A stretch of 64,000 nucleotides of DNA, from NCBI RefSeq assembly GCF_900258515.1, contig NZ_LT984884.1:1984550-2048549 (forward strand), read 5' to 3'. Positions 49,218 through 56,755 of this stretch are shown here, one piece after another. The DNA comes from Lentibacillus sp. Marseille-P4043. Its GTDB lineage: Bacteria; Bacillota; Bacilli; Bacillales; Amphibacillaceae. Each line of letters begins with the position of its first letter. Position 1 is the first letter of the stretch. The notes beneath the pieces were generated by a model, which was given only the letters and a program-made list of their open reading frames with translations, was not told the origin of the DNA and ran no database searches. The position numbers and the translations under genes are program-made.

Positions 49218-49484
49218 ATGAAAATCCACGGTCCGAATCAAACGAATTTTAATCCGTACAAAAATCATATACAAAAGCAACAAGAATATAAAAAGGACTC
49301 CAATAAATTGGATCAATTGGAAATCTCAAATCAAGCAAAAAAACTTCAGGAAAATAGTCAACCAAGTGCTGAACGTTCCAAGTATGTTCAAGACATAAAG
49401 AAGGCAGTTGAATCTGGCGAATACCAGGTGAATCCTGAAAAAGCTGCCCAAAAAATGATTGCATTTTGGTCGAAGCACCGATAA
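49218..49484 (+). CDS. flgM: Anti-sigma-D factor FlgM
   Basis: An 88-residue protein: MKIHGPNQTNFNPYKNHIQ at the start, then LDQLEISNQAKKLQENSQPS and the sigma-binding helices RSKYVQDIKKAVESGEYQVN. It keeps sigma-D inactive until the hook is complete. GAAAGGTAGGG precedes the ATG. It begins the filament assembly operon, 13 nt before flgN. Confidence 0.92.
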   Translation: MKIHGPNQTNFNPYKNHIQKQQEYKKDSNKLDQLEISNQAKKLQENSQPSAERSKYVQDIKKAVESGEYQVNPEKAAQKMIAFWSKHR

Positions 49485-49497
49485 GGAGGACGTCACT

Positions 49498-49992
49498 TTG
49501 TCCGTTCAACAAATTATAGAAACGCTTGATAAATTAACGAAACTTCATCAATCACTCCTAGCAATTTCTCAGGAGAAGACGGATGTTATTAAACAAGGTT
49601 CCATTGACGAATTGCAGCCGTTGCTGATTAAAGAGCGTCAGCATGTACAAGCATTGGAACAACTTGAAAAAGTTCGTCAACAGCTAGTCGAAAGTTGGTT
49701 TAAAGATAACCAATTAGCTGATGAAACGGTAACAATAACGAACATGCTTGAACACATTGAAGATCAGGACATCAGTGCACGGTTAGTTCAAACAACAACC
49801 GTTTTAACGGAAACAATGACAAGTTTAAAAAGGCAAGAACAACTAAATCATGCATTAATTCAACAGTCAATGAAGTTCGTTGAATTATCTTTAGATATGA
49901 TGAGTCCATCATTGAAGAATTTGAATTACGGCAAAGATCAAAGCCAAAATACAGAAGCGGCTAAACGATCGGTATTTGACTCAAAGGCATAA
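49498..49992 (+). CDS. flgN: Flagellar chaperone FlgN
   Basis: A 164-residue helical protein: SVQQIIETLDKLTKLHQSLL at the N-terminus and further heptad-like helices (IDELQPLLIKERQHVQALEQ). FlgN escorts the hook-filament junction proteins FlgK and FlgL, encoded next. TTG 49498 is chosen because AAGGAGGA lies six bases upstream; the ATG of the longer frame is inside flgM. Confidence 0.88.
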   Translation: MSVQQIIETLDKLTKLHQSLLAISQEKTDVIKQGSIDELQPLLIKERQHVQALEQLEKVRQQLVESWFKDNQLADETVTITNMLEHIEDQDISARLVQTTTVLTETMTSLKRQEQLNHALIQQSMKFVELSLDMMSPSLKNLNYGKDQSQNTEAAKRSVFDSKA

Positions 49993-50031
49993 ATGTTTTT
50001 GGGAAGAGGAAGAGAGAGGAGAAACCTGTAA

Positions 50032-51618
50032 ATGAGTACGTTCCATGGTTTAGAAATGGCCAAACAGGCACTATTTGCACAACAATCAGCATTATACACA
50101 ACTGGTCATAATATCTCGAATGCAAACACGGAAGGCTATTCAAGACAACGTGTGAATTTTGAAACATTGACACCATACCCAAGTGCATCAAGAAATCGTC
50201 CGCAAATTGCTGGTCAATTAGGTACTGGTGTGGAAGCGGGAACAGTACAACGAATCCGCAATCAGTATTTAGATTACCAATTTCGCTCGGAAAATAGTAA
50301 AGCAGGCTATTGGGATACAAAAGCAGATGCACTTAGCCGAATGGAAGAACTAATGAACGAGCCATCTGAGAGTGGCCTATCAAAAACAATGGATCAGTTT
50401 TGGCAATCATTGCAAGACCTTTCTGTGAATCCGGAGAACTCTGGTGCACGATCAGTAGTTGCTCAACGGGGACTTGCAGTGGCAGAAACATTTAACTATT
50501 TATCTGATTCACTGAATTCAATCCGGTCCGATCTAAAAAATCAAATTGATGTAACGGTTAAGGATGCAAACTCGTTAATCAAGCAAGTAGACGGACTTAA
50601 TAAGCAAATTAAAAATATTGAAACTAATGGCTATTTACCAAATGACTTATATGATGAGCGTGATCGCTTGATCGATGAATTGTCAGGGATCGTTAATATT
50701 AAAGTAAGCTATGAAAAGAGTAGTGATAGTTCATTAGATATTGCTGATGGATTGGCGACGATTGAAGTGGTAGATAATGAGGGGAAATCGTTTGATGATC
50801 CAATTAAATTAGTGAATGGAGATCCTGATGCGACAGGAGAAACATATCAACAATTTTTAGTAGAATTTGGTGATGATAATCAAAATTTTGATGTTATGAA
50901 GAATATAAGAATTGGCGAACAAATTGATGATCAGCCTTTTGTTTCAAAGCACGTTCTTTCACTATCGGCCTTTCCATCGAATGGGTCGCTGAAAGGTTTT
51001 ATAGAGTCCTATGGATTTGATGCTAAGGATGCAAGTGGCAATTCAATTACAAAAGGCGAATATACTGACATGCTTTCCGACCTGGATAAAATGGCCGAAC
51101 AATTTGCATCCGCATTTAATGCCCAACATAAAAATGGGTATGACCTAAATGGTAATACAGGAGGAGATGTAGAATCTTTCTTTGAAGATTATTCTGGAAC
51201 AGGTGCTGCCGGGTCGATTACTGTAAATCAAGATATCTTGGATAATCCTGATTTGATTGCAGCAGGTGCGGAAGACTTCTCTGGCGATGGTGATAACGCC
51301 TTAGCATTAGCCGATATTTTTGACGATGCCGAAGCGGTCGATCTAGGGGACAACACATCTGTAAATAGTTTTTACGAATCACTCATCGGTGACTTAGGTG
51401 TTCGGGCACAGGAGGCAAACCGTATGACGAATAATACGGGTATTCTCCGTTCCCAAGTGGAAAACCAGCGAATGTCGGTGACCTCGGTATCGCTTGATGA
51501 AGAAATGTCCAATATGATCAAATTCCAACATGCATATAGTGCGGCAGCAAGAAGCATGACAGCAGTTGATGAGATGATTGATCGGATTATTAATAATATG
51601 GGCTTAGTAGGAAGGTAG
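50032..51618 (+). CDS. flgK: Flagellar hook-associated protein 1 FlgK
   Basis: A 528-residue axial protein. The N-terminal STFHGLEMAKQALFAQQSAL and TTGHNISNANTEGYSRQRV are the conserved rod/hook motif; the C-terminal VSLDEEMSNMIKFQHAYSAA and AARSMTAVDEMIDRIINNMG form the paired coiled coil. The variable middle is acidic (many Asp), which fits a halotolerant bacterium. It joins hook and filament with FlgL. Confidence 0.94.
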   Translation: MSTFHGLEMAKQALFAQQSALYTTGHNISNANTEGYSRQRVNFETLTPYPSASRNRPQIAGQLGTGVEAGTVQRIRNQYLDYQFRSENSKAGYWDTKADALSRMEELMNEPSESGLSKTMDQFWQSLQDLSVNPENSGARSVVAQRGLAVAETFNYLSDSLNSIRSDLKNQIDVTVKDANSLIKQVDGLNKQIKNIETNGYLPNDLYDERDRLIDELSGIVNIKVSYEKSSDSSLDIADGLATIEVVDNEGKSFDDPIKLVNGDPDATGETYQQFLVEFGDDNQNFDVMKNIRIGEQIDDQPFVSKHVLSLSAFPSNGSLKGFIESYGFDAKDASGNSITKGEYTDMLSDLDKMAEQFASAFNAQHKNGYDLNGNTGGDVESFFEDYSGTGAAGSITVNQDILDNPDLIAAGAEDFSGDGDNALALADIFDDAEAVDLGDNTSVNSFYESLIGDLGVRAQEANRMTNNTGILRSQVENQRMSVTSVSLDEEMSNMIKFQHAYSAAARSMTAVDEMIDRIINNMGLVGR

Positions 51619-51628
51619 GTAATTTAAT

Positions 51629-52522
51629 ATGCGGATAACACAAGGTATGCTATCAAACAATATGCTGAATAATTTAACGAAAAGCTATGATAGTTTGAAT
51701 ACATATTTTAATCAGCTTAACACCGGTAAAAAGATTACCAAACCATCAGATGATCCAGTAATTGCGATGAAAGGCATTAATTATCGTTCACAAGTGACGG
51801 AAGTTGAACAATATTTACGCAATACGAATGAAGTTCACACGTGGATGGACAATTCCGATGCCGCTCTTGATAAAGCAACAAAAGCATTACAAAGAATGCG
51901 TGAGCTAGGGGTTAAGGCTAGTAATGATACGTATGATGAAAAACAACGTGAAAATATTAAAGAAGAAGTTGAACAGCTGAAAGAGCATCTTATTGATATT
52001 GCAAACACGAATGTGAACGGGAAGTATATTTTTAATGGGACAAATACAAATACAGCGCCTTTTGATGAAGACGGGGAAATTATCGGAGGCCAAAATACAG
52101 ATCCCGTCATGATTGAAGTTGCCAAAGGGACAAAACTGCAGGCAAATGTTGATGTGGGCAGTGTTTTTGCAGGTGATTCTAATACTGCAGGTGATATATT
52201 TGATGATATTGACACATTCATTAATGCACTTGAGGATGACGACCAGGCTGCTATCGAACAAAGCCTTGGCACCATCGATGAAAACATTGATAATGTCATC
52301 AATTCTCGAGCCGATTTAGGCGCACGTATGAATCGATTAGATTTAGTAGAAAACCGTTTGGGTGATCAAGAAATTTCGGCAAAACGCATGATGTCGGAAA
52401 ACGAGGATATCGATTATGAAAAAGTTATCACCCAATTAATTACGCAACAAAGCGTTCATCGTGCAGCACTATCAACTGGGTCCAAAATTATTCAGCCGTC
52501 ATTAGTAGATTTTCTCCGCTAA
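51629..52522 (+). CDS. flgL: Flagellar hook-associated protein 3 FlgL
   Basis: A 297-residue flagellin-like junction protein: MRITQGMLSNNMLNNLTKSY at the start, NTGKKITKPSDDPVIAMKG near 31, and the C-terminal coiled region DYEKVITQLITQQSVHRAAL. It follows flgK by 10 nt. A terminator lies just after it. Confidence 0.93.
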   Translation: MRITQGMLSNNMLNNLTKSYDSLNTYFNQLNTGKKITKPSDDPVIAMKGINYRSQVTEVEQYLRNTNEVHTWMDNSDAALDKATKALQRMRELGVKASNDTYDEKQRENIKEEVEQLKEHLIDIANTNVNGKYIFNGTNTNTAPFDEDGEIIGGQNTDPVMIEVAKGTKLQANVDVGSVFAGDSNTAGDIFDDIDTFINALEDDDQAAIEQSLGTIDENIDNVINSRADLGARMNRLDLVENRLGDQEISAKRMMSENEDIDYEKVITQLITQQSVHRAALSTGSKIIQPSLVDFLR

Positions 52523-52529
52523 TCAATTC

Positions 52530-52566
52530 AGCCCTGATCACGCCTAGATACAGTGTTCAGGGCTTT
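52530..52566 (+). terminator. Terminator-like hairpin after flgL
   Basis: AGCCCTGA and TCAGGGCT enclose about 20 nt, followed by TTT. Confidence 0.65.
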
Positions 52567-52621
52567 TACTTACAAAAAATTATTCGAAATGCAGCTTTTA
52601 ATTAGGTTAGGAGGCAGGTAC

Positions 52622-53191
52622 ATGCAGTTACCACAAATACGACTTCAATCCCAAATGGCAAAAATACAGATTCAGCAAACTCCGGCAAGACAGGAGATTC
52701 GGCAACCTAAAGCAGACCTATCGATTGAGCAGCCCAAAGCAGACTTAACGATGAAAACGAAACCTGCTAAGCTTAACATCGACCAGACACAGGCCTGGGA
52801 AGACATGAATCGCATGCATGTTTCAAAACTGATTAAAAAGTTTGCGAATGAGGGCCAACAGGCTTTGCTTGAGGGAATTGGGAGACGCGCTGAACAAGGT
52901 GCACAATTGATGAAAATTGAAAATAAAGGGAACCCGATTCCACAGCAGGCAATTGCCAATGCATTTGATGGGATGAAAACGCTTGGTATAAAATTTATTC
53001 CTTCCCAGTTTTCGGTTCACTTGGATTATCAGCCTGCAGAAGTGGATATTGATGTAAAACCGAATAAGCCGATTATTGATGCTAAGATAAATAAACCGAC
53101 CCACCAATATGAACGTGGATCAGTGAATATTAACATGAAACAGTATCAAAACTTAGATATTGATTTTGTGCATCTATTTCCAGAGTCGTAG
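52622..53191 (+). CDS. yviE: YviE-like flagellar cluster protein (DUF6470)
   Basis: A 189-residue protein of unknown biochemical function found between flgL and fliW in Bacillaceae. The N-terminus contains short internal repeats (RQEIRQPKADLSI, IEQPKADLTMKTKPAKLNID); the C-terminal half has alternating V/I-D strands (AEVDIDVKPNKPIIDAKINK). No signal peptide is seen. AGGAGG precedes ATG 52622; the upstream part of the longer frame runs through the terminator. Confidence 0.83.
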   Translation: MQLPQIRLQSQMAKIQIQQTPARQEIRQPKADLSIEQPKADLTMKTKPAKLNIDQTQAWEDMNRMHVSKLIKKFANEGQQALLEGIGRRAEQGAQLMKIENKGNPIPQQAIANAFDGMKTLGIKFIPSQFSVHLDYQPAEVDIDVKPNKPIIDAKINKPTHQYERGSVNINMKQYQNLDIDFVHLFPES

Positions 53192-53220
53192 GGAGTTTAT
53201 AAAAAAGGATGGTTTTATCG

Positions 53221-53700
53221 ATGAAATTAAATACAAAATACCTTGGACAAATAAACGTCGAGGACAGTAGAAGAATCACCTTTCGAATGGGGTTACCTGG
53301 GTTCGATGAGCAAACAGAATTTGTTTTATTAGATTTTCCTGGAAACCCAGTTTTTCAGTTTTTACAATCTGTGACAACTGAAAGTCTCGCTTTTATCGTC
53401 ACAAATCCGTACCACTTTTATCAAGAATACGCATTTGATTTAGATGATACAATCCTGGAAAATTTGCACATTGATACGGAACAAGATGTCGCTGTTCTAT
53501 CGATTGTCACCTTGAAAAATCCATTTAACACGAGCACATTAAATTTAAAGGCACCTGTAATTATTAACCCAACAAAGCAACTTGGGAAACAATATATTAT
53601 AACGACAGATGAGTACCCATCAAAAGCACCAATTTTCCCATCTGAATCCTTTAAGCGAAAGGAGAATCATCATGCTCGTATTAACCAGGAAACGAAATGA
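53221..53700 (+). CDS. fliW: Flagellar assembly factor FliW
   Basis: A 159-residue beta-barrel protein: [40 protein letters not shown] and [24 protein letters not shown] strands. FliW binds flagellin and, when free, relieves CsrA repression of hag. ATG 53221 has AAAAAGGATGG upstream. It overlaps csrA by 29 bp, so the two are coupled. Confidence 0.92.
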   Translation: MKLNTKYLGQINVEDSRRITFRMGLPGFDEQTEFVLLDFPGNPVFQFLQSVTTESLAFIVTNPYHFYQEYAFDLDDTILENLHIDTEQDVAVLSIVTLKNPFNTSTLNLKAPVIINPTKQLGKQYIITTDEYPSKAPIFPSESFKRKENHHARINQETK

Positions 53701-53899
53701 AGCTATTCAAATTGGGGATGACATTGAAATTAATGTGTTGGAAATTGATGGTGACCAAATTAAGTTAGGGATTGCCGCTCCAAAGTCTGTGGAAATCCAT
53801 CGGAAAGAAGTCTATTTAGATATTCAAAAACAAAATGGTGAAGCAGCTAATGTACCGTTTGATTTGCTGCATCTGTTAACGGATGAAGACAATACATAA
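53672..53899 (+). CDS. csrA: RNA-binding regulator CsrA
   Basis: A 75-residue dimeric translational repressor: [40 protein letters not shown] and [11 protein letters not shown] are the conserved strands, with R44-like Arg in IHRKEV. In B. subtilis it blocks hag translation. GAAAGGAGAA precedes ATG 53672. The hag gene, usually next, is not present here. Confidence 0.94.
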   Translation: MLVLTRKRNEAIQIGDDIEINVLEIDGDQIKLGIAAPKSVEIHRKEVYLDIQKQNGEAANVPFDLLHLLTDEDNT

Positions 53900-53928
53900 T
53901 ATTTCATAAATAGTTGTGAACTTACACT

Positions 53929-53955
53929 TAAACATTTCTCTTTTATAGCCGATAT
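53929..53955 (+). promoter_or_regulatory. Sigma-D promoter of flaG-fliS-fliT
   Basis: TAAA (53929-53932), exactly 15 bp, GCCGATAT (53948-53955): a consensus flagellar sigma-D promoter, 29 bp before the flaG ATG. Confidence 0.85.
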
Positions 53956-53983
53956 AAAAAGAAAATGAGGAGTTGCATGGGCA

Positions 53984-54361
53984 ATGAGGTTAGAAAATGT
54001 ACAGAACGGATCCCACCCCTTGCATTATAGAAATAACAACGAGCAAATGACAACTGCAAAGGATCGATCTATTAGTGAATTAATGGAATCTGCACAGGAG
54101 CAGGGAAATACCTTGCATAATAGCAAAGAAAAAACAAATGAGGAAGACGTAAAAAGCGTTCTTTCAAAGTTAAACGATTTTATGGAACCACTTCGAACGA
54201 ATTTAAAGTTTGAATACCATGAAAAACTGGACGAGTATTATGTCACGATTGTAAATCCAAAAACAGACGAAGTAATTAAAGAAATCCCACCGAAAAAAAT
54301 GCTGGATATGTATGCGGCAATGGCTGAATTTATGGGATTGTTAGTGGACGAGAAGATTTAA
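53984..54361 (+). CDS. flaG: Flagellar protein FlaG (YvyC)
   Basis: A 125-residue protein with a variable N-terminus and the conserved FlaG domain at about 65-125: LNDFMEPLRTNLKFEYHEKL, DEYYVTIVNPKTDEVIKEIP, PKKMLDMYAAMAEFMGLLVD. FlaG influences filament length. GAGGAG precedes the ATG. It is driven by its own sigma-D promoter and is followed directly by fliS; fliD, usually between them, is missing. Confidence 0.9.
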   Translation: MRLENVQNGSHPLHYRNNNEQMTTAKDRSISELMESAQEQGNTLHNSKEKTNEEDVKSVLSKLNDFMEPLRTNLKFEYHEKLDEYYVTIVNPKTDEVIKEIPPKKMLDMYAAMAEFMGLLVDEKI

Positions 54362-54376
54362 TAAGGGGTGTTGCAA

Positions 54377-54778
54377 ATGGCAGCAAACAAACAATATCAA
54401 GCCTACCAAAATAATTCGGTTAACACGGCATCTAGTGGTGAGTTAACCTTAATGCTTTATAACGGTTGTATCAAATTCATCAAACAAGCGATGAAAGATA
54501 TGGACGGAAAAAATTATGAATCTAAAAATACGAACATACAGAAGGCGCAAAATATTATTCAGGAATTAATGATAACACTAGATCCAAAAGTTGAAATTTC
54601 CAATCAGCTTCTACCATTATATGAGTACATGCAGTTTCAACTTAAAGAGGGAAATATAAAGAATAATGTGGCACTGCTTGAAGAAGTTCTCGGTTTTGTA
54701 ACTGAATTTCGAGACACTTGGAAAGAAGTCATTTTGAAAACCCGTCAAAAACAATTTACGCAAGGGGCAAGTGTTTGA
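54377..54778 (+). CDS. fliS: Flagellin chaperone FliS
   Basis: A 133-residue four-helix protein: AANKQYQAYQNNSVNTASSG, ELTLMLYNGCIKFIKQAMKD, and EFRDTWKEVILKTRQ at the C-terminus. FliS binds the C-terminal disordered part of flagellin for export. ATG 54377 has AAGGGGTG upstream. Its stop overlaps the next start (TGATG). Confidence 0.93.
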   Translation: MAANKQYQAYQNNSVNTASSGELTLMLYNGCIKFIKQAMKDMDGKNYESKNTNIQKAQNIIQELMITLDPKVEISNQLLPLYEYMQFQLKEGNIKNNVALLEEVLGFVTEFRDTWKEVILKTRQKQFTQGASV

Positions 54779-55131
54779 TGAATCGCCTGAAGCCACTATT
54801 TCAAGTTACGTTAGAGTTGGAGGAAATACTTAGTCGAGATATCTCGGCTAAGAATCGTGAAGCAATTATTGTTGATGTCAATCGGTTAATAGAAAAAAGA
54901 GGGGATCTTCTACAAGAACTTACACCTCCATTCACAGATGAAGAAAATCAAATCGGCGAAAAGCTTGTTACGATGAACAACACCATACAGGAAAATATGA
55001 CTTCTCTTTTTGCTGATTTAAAACAGGAAATGAAACAAGTTAAAAAACAAAAAAGGTCAAATAAGACATACACAAATCCATATAAAAATGTCCAAACGAT
55101 TGACGGAATGTTTATGGATAAAAAAGAGTAG
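54778..55131 (+). CDS. fliT: FliT-like flagellar chaperone
   Basis: A 117-residue helical, charged protein (LKPLFQVTLELEEILSRDIS, RLIEKRGDLLQELTPPFTDE, ending KKQKRSNKTYTNPYKNVQTI). Size, position after fliS and helical pattern fit FliT, chaperone of the filament cap protein FliD. Sequence conservation in this family is low. Translation is coupled to fliS. Its usual client gene fliD is not in the window. Confidence 0.75.
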   Translation: MNRLKPLFQVTLELEEILSRDISAKNREAIIVDVNRLIEKRGDLLQELTPPFTDEENQIGEKLVTMNNTIQENMTSLFADLKQEMKQVKKQKRSNKTYTNPYKNVQTIDGMFMDKKE

Positions 55132-55170
55132 GAAACTTCTTTTCAAAAAAGAGGTTTTCTACTTTTTTTA
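55131..55170 (+). terminator. Terminator after fliT
   Basis: GGAAACTTCTTTT and AAAAGAGGTTTTC pair with one G-T step, followed by TACTTTTTTT. Confidence 0.75.
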
Positions 55171-55194
55171 TGAAACAAAACATGTTATTTGTCC

Positions 55195-55388
55195 CCCTTT
55201 CACAGAAGGATGTTTTCTAAAAGCTCGTTGTTTTATACACAACAGCAGGAAGTGCTTTTCTTCCGTGGAAGCTGAAGCGTTGCCCCCGGAAAGCGAAGTT
55301 ATTTCCGTAGCGATAATTAGTGCACATTTTTGTATCAACTACAAAATTTAAAAAGCAACAAACAATACGAAAAGAGCCTTGTAGAAAG
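55195..55388. repeat. MITE-like Bacillaceae repeat, short copy
   Basis: The left end GGATGTTTTCTAAAAGCTCG and right end ATACGAAAAGAGCCTT are the same boundary motifs as in the longer element at 5614-6127. The inside has the typical CAGGAAGTGCTTTTCTTCCG and CCGGAAAGCGAAGTTATTTC stretches. It is noncoding and fills most of the fliT-hpf gap. Confidence 0.6.
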
Positions 55389-55439
55389 CCTTCCTAAACT
55401 TTTCGACAAAAATCTTCAACTTTTTTTAATTATTTATTG

Positions 55440-55465
55440 GTTTAAGCAGGAATTGGACGGGGTAT
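55440..55465 (+). promoter_or_regulatory. Sigma-B promoter of hpf
   Basis: GTTTAA (55440-55445), 14 bp, GGGTAT (55460-55465) is a perfect general-stress sigma-B promoter. Transcription would start near 55473, 35 bp before the ATG. B. subtilis hpf/yvyD is likewise under sigma-B. Confidence 0.75.
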
Positions 55466-55507
55466 TGTTGAATAGTAAATACATAAGGATGAAAGGAGGA
55501 CACTTTT

Positions 55508-56065
55508 ATGAAATATAACATTCGTGGTGAGAATATTGAGGTGACTGGAGCCATACGTGATTATGTGCAAAAGAAAATTAGTAAGCTGGAAAAATACTTT
55601 GATACACCGCCAACCTCAGATGTACATGTGAATTTAAGTGTCTATAATGATGAGCAGAAAATTGAGGTTACTATACCGATGACCAATTTATTACTTCGTG
55701 CAGAGGTACAGCACATTGACTTATACGCTGCCATCGACCTTGTAGTAGACAAACTAGAAAGACAAATACGAAAATATAAAACAAAAGTTAATCGTAAATT
55801 TCGGCAAAATGGTTCTCCTAAACATGTATTTGCCGAACTTGAAAAGGAATCGGCTGCAGTTCAATTAGAAGAAGCAGATGATGAAGTAGATATTGTAAGA
55901 ACGAAACGATTTAATTTAAAACCAATGGATTCAGAAGAAGCTGTATTGCAAATGGATATGTTAGGACACGCATTTTACGTTTTTACAAATGCTGTGTCAG
56001 GTGATACAAATGTTGTTTATCGTCGCAAAGACGGGAGATACGGATTGATCGAACCAAATAGTTAA
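55508..56065 (+). CDS. hpf: Ribosome hibernation promoting factor, long form
   Basis: A 185-residue protein: N-terminal HPF/YfiA domain (MKYNIRGENIEVTGAIRDYV, KISKLEKYF) at about 1-100, and the C-terminal dimerisation domain (VRTKRFNLKPMDSEEAVLQM, GHAFYVFTNAVSGDTNVVYR) at about 128-185. It inactivates ribosomes and forms 100S dimers in stationary phase or stress. GAAAGGAGGAC precedes the ATG. A sigma-B promoter lies upstream. Confidence 0.94.
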   Translation: MKYNIRGENIEVTGAIRDYVQKKISKLEKYFDTPPTSDVHVNLSVYNDEQKIEVTIPMTNLLLRAEVQHIDLYAAIDLVVDKLERQIRKYKTKVNRKFRQNGSPKHVFAELEKESAAVQLEEADDEVDIVRTKRFNLKPMDSEEAVLQMDMLGHAFYVFTNAVSGDTNVVYRRKDGRYGLIEPNS

Positions 56066-56076
56066 TTGATATAAAT

Positions 56077-56112
56077 GAGAGAGCTGGCGCACATGTCAGC
56101 TCTCTTTTTTAC
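56077..56112 (+). terminator. Terminator of hpf
   Basis: GAGAGCTG and CAGCTCTC enclose GCGCACATGT and are followed by six T residues. Confidence 0.9.
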
Positions 56113-56148
56113 CTAATTATCGTGGATTATAATAGTCTTGTCTAAATT

Positions 56149-56260
56149 TGTCGAAGAGATTACCAAATTTGGATTTTGGATCAATCGTTTTACCATATTT
56201 TCGGTAAATAGGCAAAATTCACTGTCGGATTCTGGCGTTTTGCTTGAAAAACATGTCGAA
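56149..56260. promoter_or_regulatory. Region with two TGTCGAA (Spo0A box-like) sites
   Basis: TGTCGAA occurs at 56149-56155 and 56254-56260 in the 280-bp gap before a small gene. The motif equals the Spo0A box core. Two copies in a short AT-rich stretch are suggestive only. The rest of the gap shows nothing recognisable. Confidence 0.3.
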
Positions 56261-56349
56261 TTGAAACCCAAAATCGAAAAATGGCAATTGGTCTAAAATA
56301 TCGTATCCATGGTATAAATAAGATGCAAGAGAGAAAGGAGGATTTACAT

Positions 56350-56514
56350 ATGAATGAACAGGATTATATCGCGTTTGATGCGCTCGTGATAAAGGTGCAA
56401 CAACATGAGGAAACGATAACACAATTAATGGAAATAGTTGCTGCAACGAACCGGAAATTAACTGAACTATCGCGAAACCAACATAATACAGATAAAAACT
56501 ATTCGCTCTCATGA
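56350..56514 (+). CDS. Small hypothetical helical protein (54 aa)
   Basis: A 54-residue protein, MNEQDYIAFDALVIKVQQHE then ETITQLMEIVAATNRKLTEL, predicted as one coiled helix with a Lys/Asn/Ser-rich tail. A strong AAAGGAGG lies seven bases before the ATG, and a terminator follows, so it is likely a real gene between hpf and secA. The product is unknown. Upstream TGTCGAA motifs hint at Spo0A control. Confidence 0.6.
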   Translation: MNEQDYIAFDALVIKVQQHEETITQLMEIVAATNRKLTELSRNQHNTDKNYSLS

Positions 56515-56575
56515 ATGGATCTCCCCGAATTGCAACCCCGGGCTTTTCGCCTAGTTTCCGCAGACTTTCCTCAAC

Positions 56576-56616
56576 GTAAAGAGCAGTTCCGCCCGGGATT
56601 GCTCTTTACATTTTTT
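56576..56616 (+). terminator. Terminator before secA
   Basis: GTAAAGAGCA and TGCTCTTTAC pair around a GC-rich loop and are followed by ATTTTTTC. Confidence 0.8.
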
Positions 56617-56668
56617 CAAAAGGCTTAAAGAGCACTCCTTTGCTACACATTGGTCAAATCACAAGCAG

Positions 56669-56698
56669 TTGTCATACTTGTTTAGATAGTGTTATTAT
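56669..56698 (+). promoter_or_regulatory. Putative secA promoter
   Basis: TTGTCA (56669-56674) and TATTAT (56693-56698), 18 bp apart, about 60 bp upstream of the secA start. Confidence 0.45.
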
Positions 56699-56755
56699 TA
56701 AGTGTGGATTATAATTTTTTGTATGTAGTGATTTTTAACTTGAGGAGCGTTTTAT

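Noticed and set aside
55088..55518. Two reading frames of 62-87 residues between fliT and hpf
   Set aside because: They cover the terminator, the dispersed repeat and the sigma-B promoter, so they are noncoding.
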